The translations under genes were made by a program, and so were the position numbers. 64,000 bases of DNA from Bacteroides sp. GTDB lineage: Bacteria; Bacteroidota; Bacteroidia; Bacteroidales; Bacteroidaceae. The notes below the pieces were generated by a model, which saw only the letters and a program-made list of their open reading frames with translations, was not told the origin of the DNA and made no database searches. Shown here piece by piece: positions 62,720 through 64,000 of the stretch (the stretch's first letter is position 1; each line of letters opens with the position of its first letter). The stretch lies in NCBI GenBank assembly GCA_019414665.1, contig DXLO01000011.1, forward strand, positions 10,300 through 74,299. Reading direction: 5' to 3'.

Positions 62720-62765
62720 TAAGAAAAATGTGTTACTTTGCAGATAAACTTAAAAAAAGAAACAA

Positions 62766-63683
62766 ATGAAACTGTACGCTGCCCCTTTGCAAGGTTTTAC
62801 GGAAGCCCCCTGGAGAAATCTTCATCAGGAAGTTTTTGGTGGGATAGATGCTTATTATACCCCCTTTGTGCGGATGGAGAAAGGAGAGTTCCGTAACAAG
62901 GATGTACGGGAGATCGCTTCTGAAAACAATACTGTGTCCCGGCTGATTCCCCAGCTTATCGCTTCCACTCCTGCCGAACTGGAACGGCTGGCCGGTTTGT
63001 TTATAGAGAAAGGGTACAAGGAAGCGGATATCAATATGGGTTGTCCTTTTCCCCTGATGACAGGGAAACATAAGGGTTCGGGCATTTTGCCGTATCCGGC
63101 CGAGGTGGAAGCTTTATTGAAAGAGCTGGTGCACTATCCGGAACTGGGTTTCTCCGTCAAGATGAGATTGGGATGGGAGTGTGCGGATGAATGGCGGCCG
63201 TTGTTGCCTTTGTTGAACGCTGCCCCCTTGCGGCGGATCGTTCTGCATCCTCGTATCGGGAAGCAACAGTACAAAGGAGAGGTGGACTTGGCTGCGTTCA
63301 CCGCTTTCTATGAGGAGTGCGCCCATCCGTTGGTGTATAACGGTGACTTGCTGACGGTGGAAGATATCCGGAAGGTGGACGAGGAGTTTCCCCGCCTGGA
63401 GGGCGTCATGCTGGGACGCGGGTTGCTGGCCAATCCTGCTTTGGCTTGGGAATATGCAAACGGAACCGTTTTTTCTCCCGATGAGCTGCATGAAAAGGTG
63501 AAGGCGCTTCACGCACGCCTTCTTCAATATTATGAAGCCCATTTACAGGGAGAGGCGCAATTGCTGAGTAAAATGAAGCCTTATTGGGAATACCTGCTGC
63601 CCGATGCGGACCGGAAGATAAAGAAAGCGATAAAGAAGGCTACAACGATGGATAAGTATTTGACGGCGGTGAACCAGCTGTAA
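62766..63683 (+). CDS. tRNA-dihydrouridine synthase
   Basis: FMN enzyme that reduces uridine to dihydrouridine in tRNA D-loops. The 305-residue protein begins MKLYAAPLQGFTEAPWRNLH and has ADINMGCPFPLMTGKHKGSG with the catalytic Cys, KMRLGW, HPRIGKQQYKGEVD, VYNGDL and GVMLGRGLLANPALAWE, in the normal Dus order. The C-terminus is a short helical domain. Which of the Dus classes it belongs to cannot be decided from sequence alone. Confidence 0.93.
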   Translation: MKLYAAPLQGFTEAPWRNLHQEVFGGIDAYYTPFVRMEKGEFRNKDVREIASENNTVSRLIPQLIASTPAELERLAGLFIEKGYKEADINMGCPFPLMTGKHKGSGILPYPAEVEALLKELVHYPELGFSVKMRLGWECADEWRPLLPLLNAAPLRRIVLHPRIGKQQYKGEVDLAAFTAFYEECAHPLVYNGDLLTVEDIRKVDEEFPRLEGVMLGRGLLANPALAWEYANGTVFSPDELHEKVKALHARLLQYYEAHLQGEAQLLSKMKPYWEYLLPDADRKIKKAIKKATTMDKYLTAVNQL

Positions 63684-64000
63684 TGATGGAAAAGGGGCTT
63701 CGGTACATGAAAACCGGAGTGTCTCTTCAGTTCATTCAGCCGGTCTAACTGCTTGTAAAATAGGGAAGTATCCTGATAGGAGAACCTTCAGCTTCCTGTC
63801 AGTTACTTCCAGCCCATATTTTTGTTCCTACCTGTTAGATGAGAGGTGCGTCCGTCATGCCTGTATTTTAAGAAATACTTAGCTGTCTTTTCTTGGAGCA
63901 TATCCTTTATCTTCCTTGTTATGTATCCAGTTGCTTCCGTAAGCGTTCGGCCTCGTGCGTGTTTTTTCCCCCTCTTTTCCTTCCTACCTTTGTGGCTTCA
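63684..64000. other. Right-edge region without a complete gene
   Basis: About 300 nt after the tRNA-dihydrouridine synthase gene with no supportable ORF. A -7 box at 63985-63992 suggests a plus-strand gene beginning beyond the window. Confidence 0.45.
63985..63992 (+). promoter_or_regulatory. -7 box near the right edge
   Basis: TACCTTTG, perfect TAnnTTTG. The gene it would serve is outside the window. Confidence 0.4.

Overview
The window looks like chromosomal DNA of a gut Bacteroidales, most likely a Phocaeicola (Bacteroides) vulgatus/dorei-type genome. Support: promoters of the TTTG / TAnnTTTG class (sigma-ABfr), few Shine-Dalgarno sites, abundant SpII lipoproteins, GH20 and GH29 glycosidases, a SusC-like TonB receptor, DUF3836/DUF3575/DUF5119/fimbrillin families and a sdhCAB-type fumarate reductase. 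The species call is an inference from remembered protein sequences. No tRNA, rRNA, CRISPR array or intact insertion sequence was found.

Layout. 0-5 kb: end of a flavin reductase-like gene, mutS and a secreted GH20 hexosaminidase. 5-10.7 kb: two paralogous TPR/transmembrane/HTH sensor-regulators with small outer-membrane proteins; the first has a 22-bp out-of-frame tandem duplication in its signal peptide. 10.8-32.9 kb: mostly minus-strand housekeeping genes (CAT-like acetyltransferase, lgt, panE-like, ychF, polA; then mnmG, apt, uvrC, dtd, a MazG-like gene and deoC; a flotillin pair, ybeY, an SpmA/SpmB fusion and two L,D-transpeptidase-type proteins), interrupted by one plus-strand prenyl synthase, a perfect parS-like palindrome at 24023-24038 and a decayed dinD.

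33-39 kb: the most notable region. A tyrosine recombinase gene is followed by a 160-bp segment bounded by 22-bp perfect inverted repeats, then an AraC-type HTH gene and a 1007-residue surface lipoprotein. The segment holds a promoter that points away from the HTH/surface genes in this assembly. I read this as a phase-variable surface-layer locus caught in the OFF orientation; it resembles in arrangement the phase-variable S-layer described in B. thetaiotaomicron.

39.5-54 kb: TonB receptor plus secreted metallophosphoesterase, CaCA antiporter, GNAT-like protein, parE-coaD-S41 peptidase, PAP2 phosphatase, fumarate reductase/succinate dehydrogenase operon. 54-58.6 kb: AraC regulator and a fimbrial-type operon (DUF3575, DUF5119, fimbrillin). 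59-64 kb: candidate small RNA, GH29 fucosidase lipoprotein, dprA with a thioesterase, and a tRNA-dihydrouridine synthase.

Many convergent gene pairs end in long, near-perfect inverted repeats that should act as bidirectional terminators.
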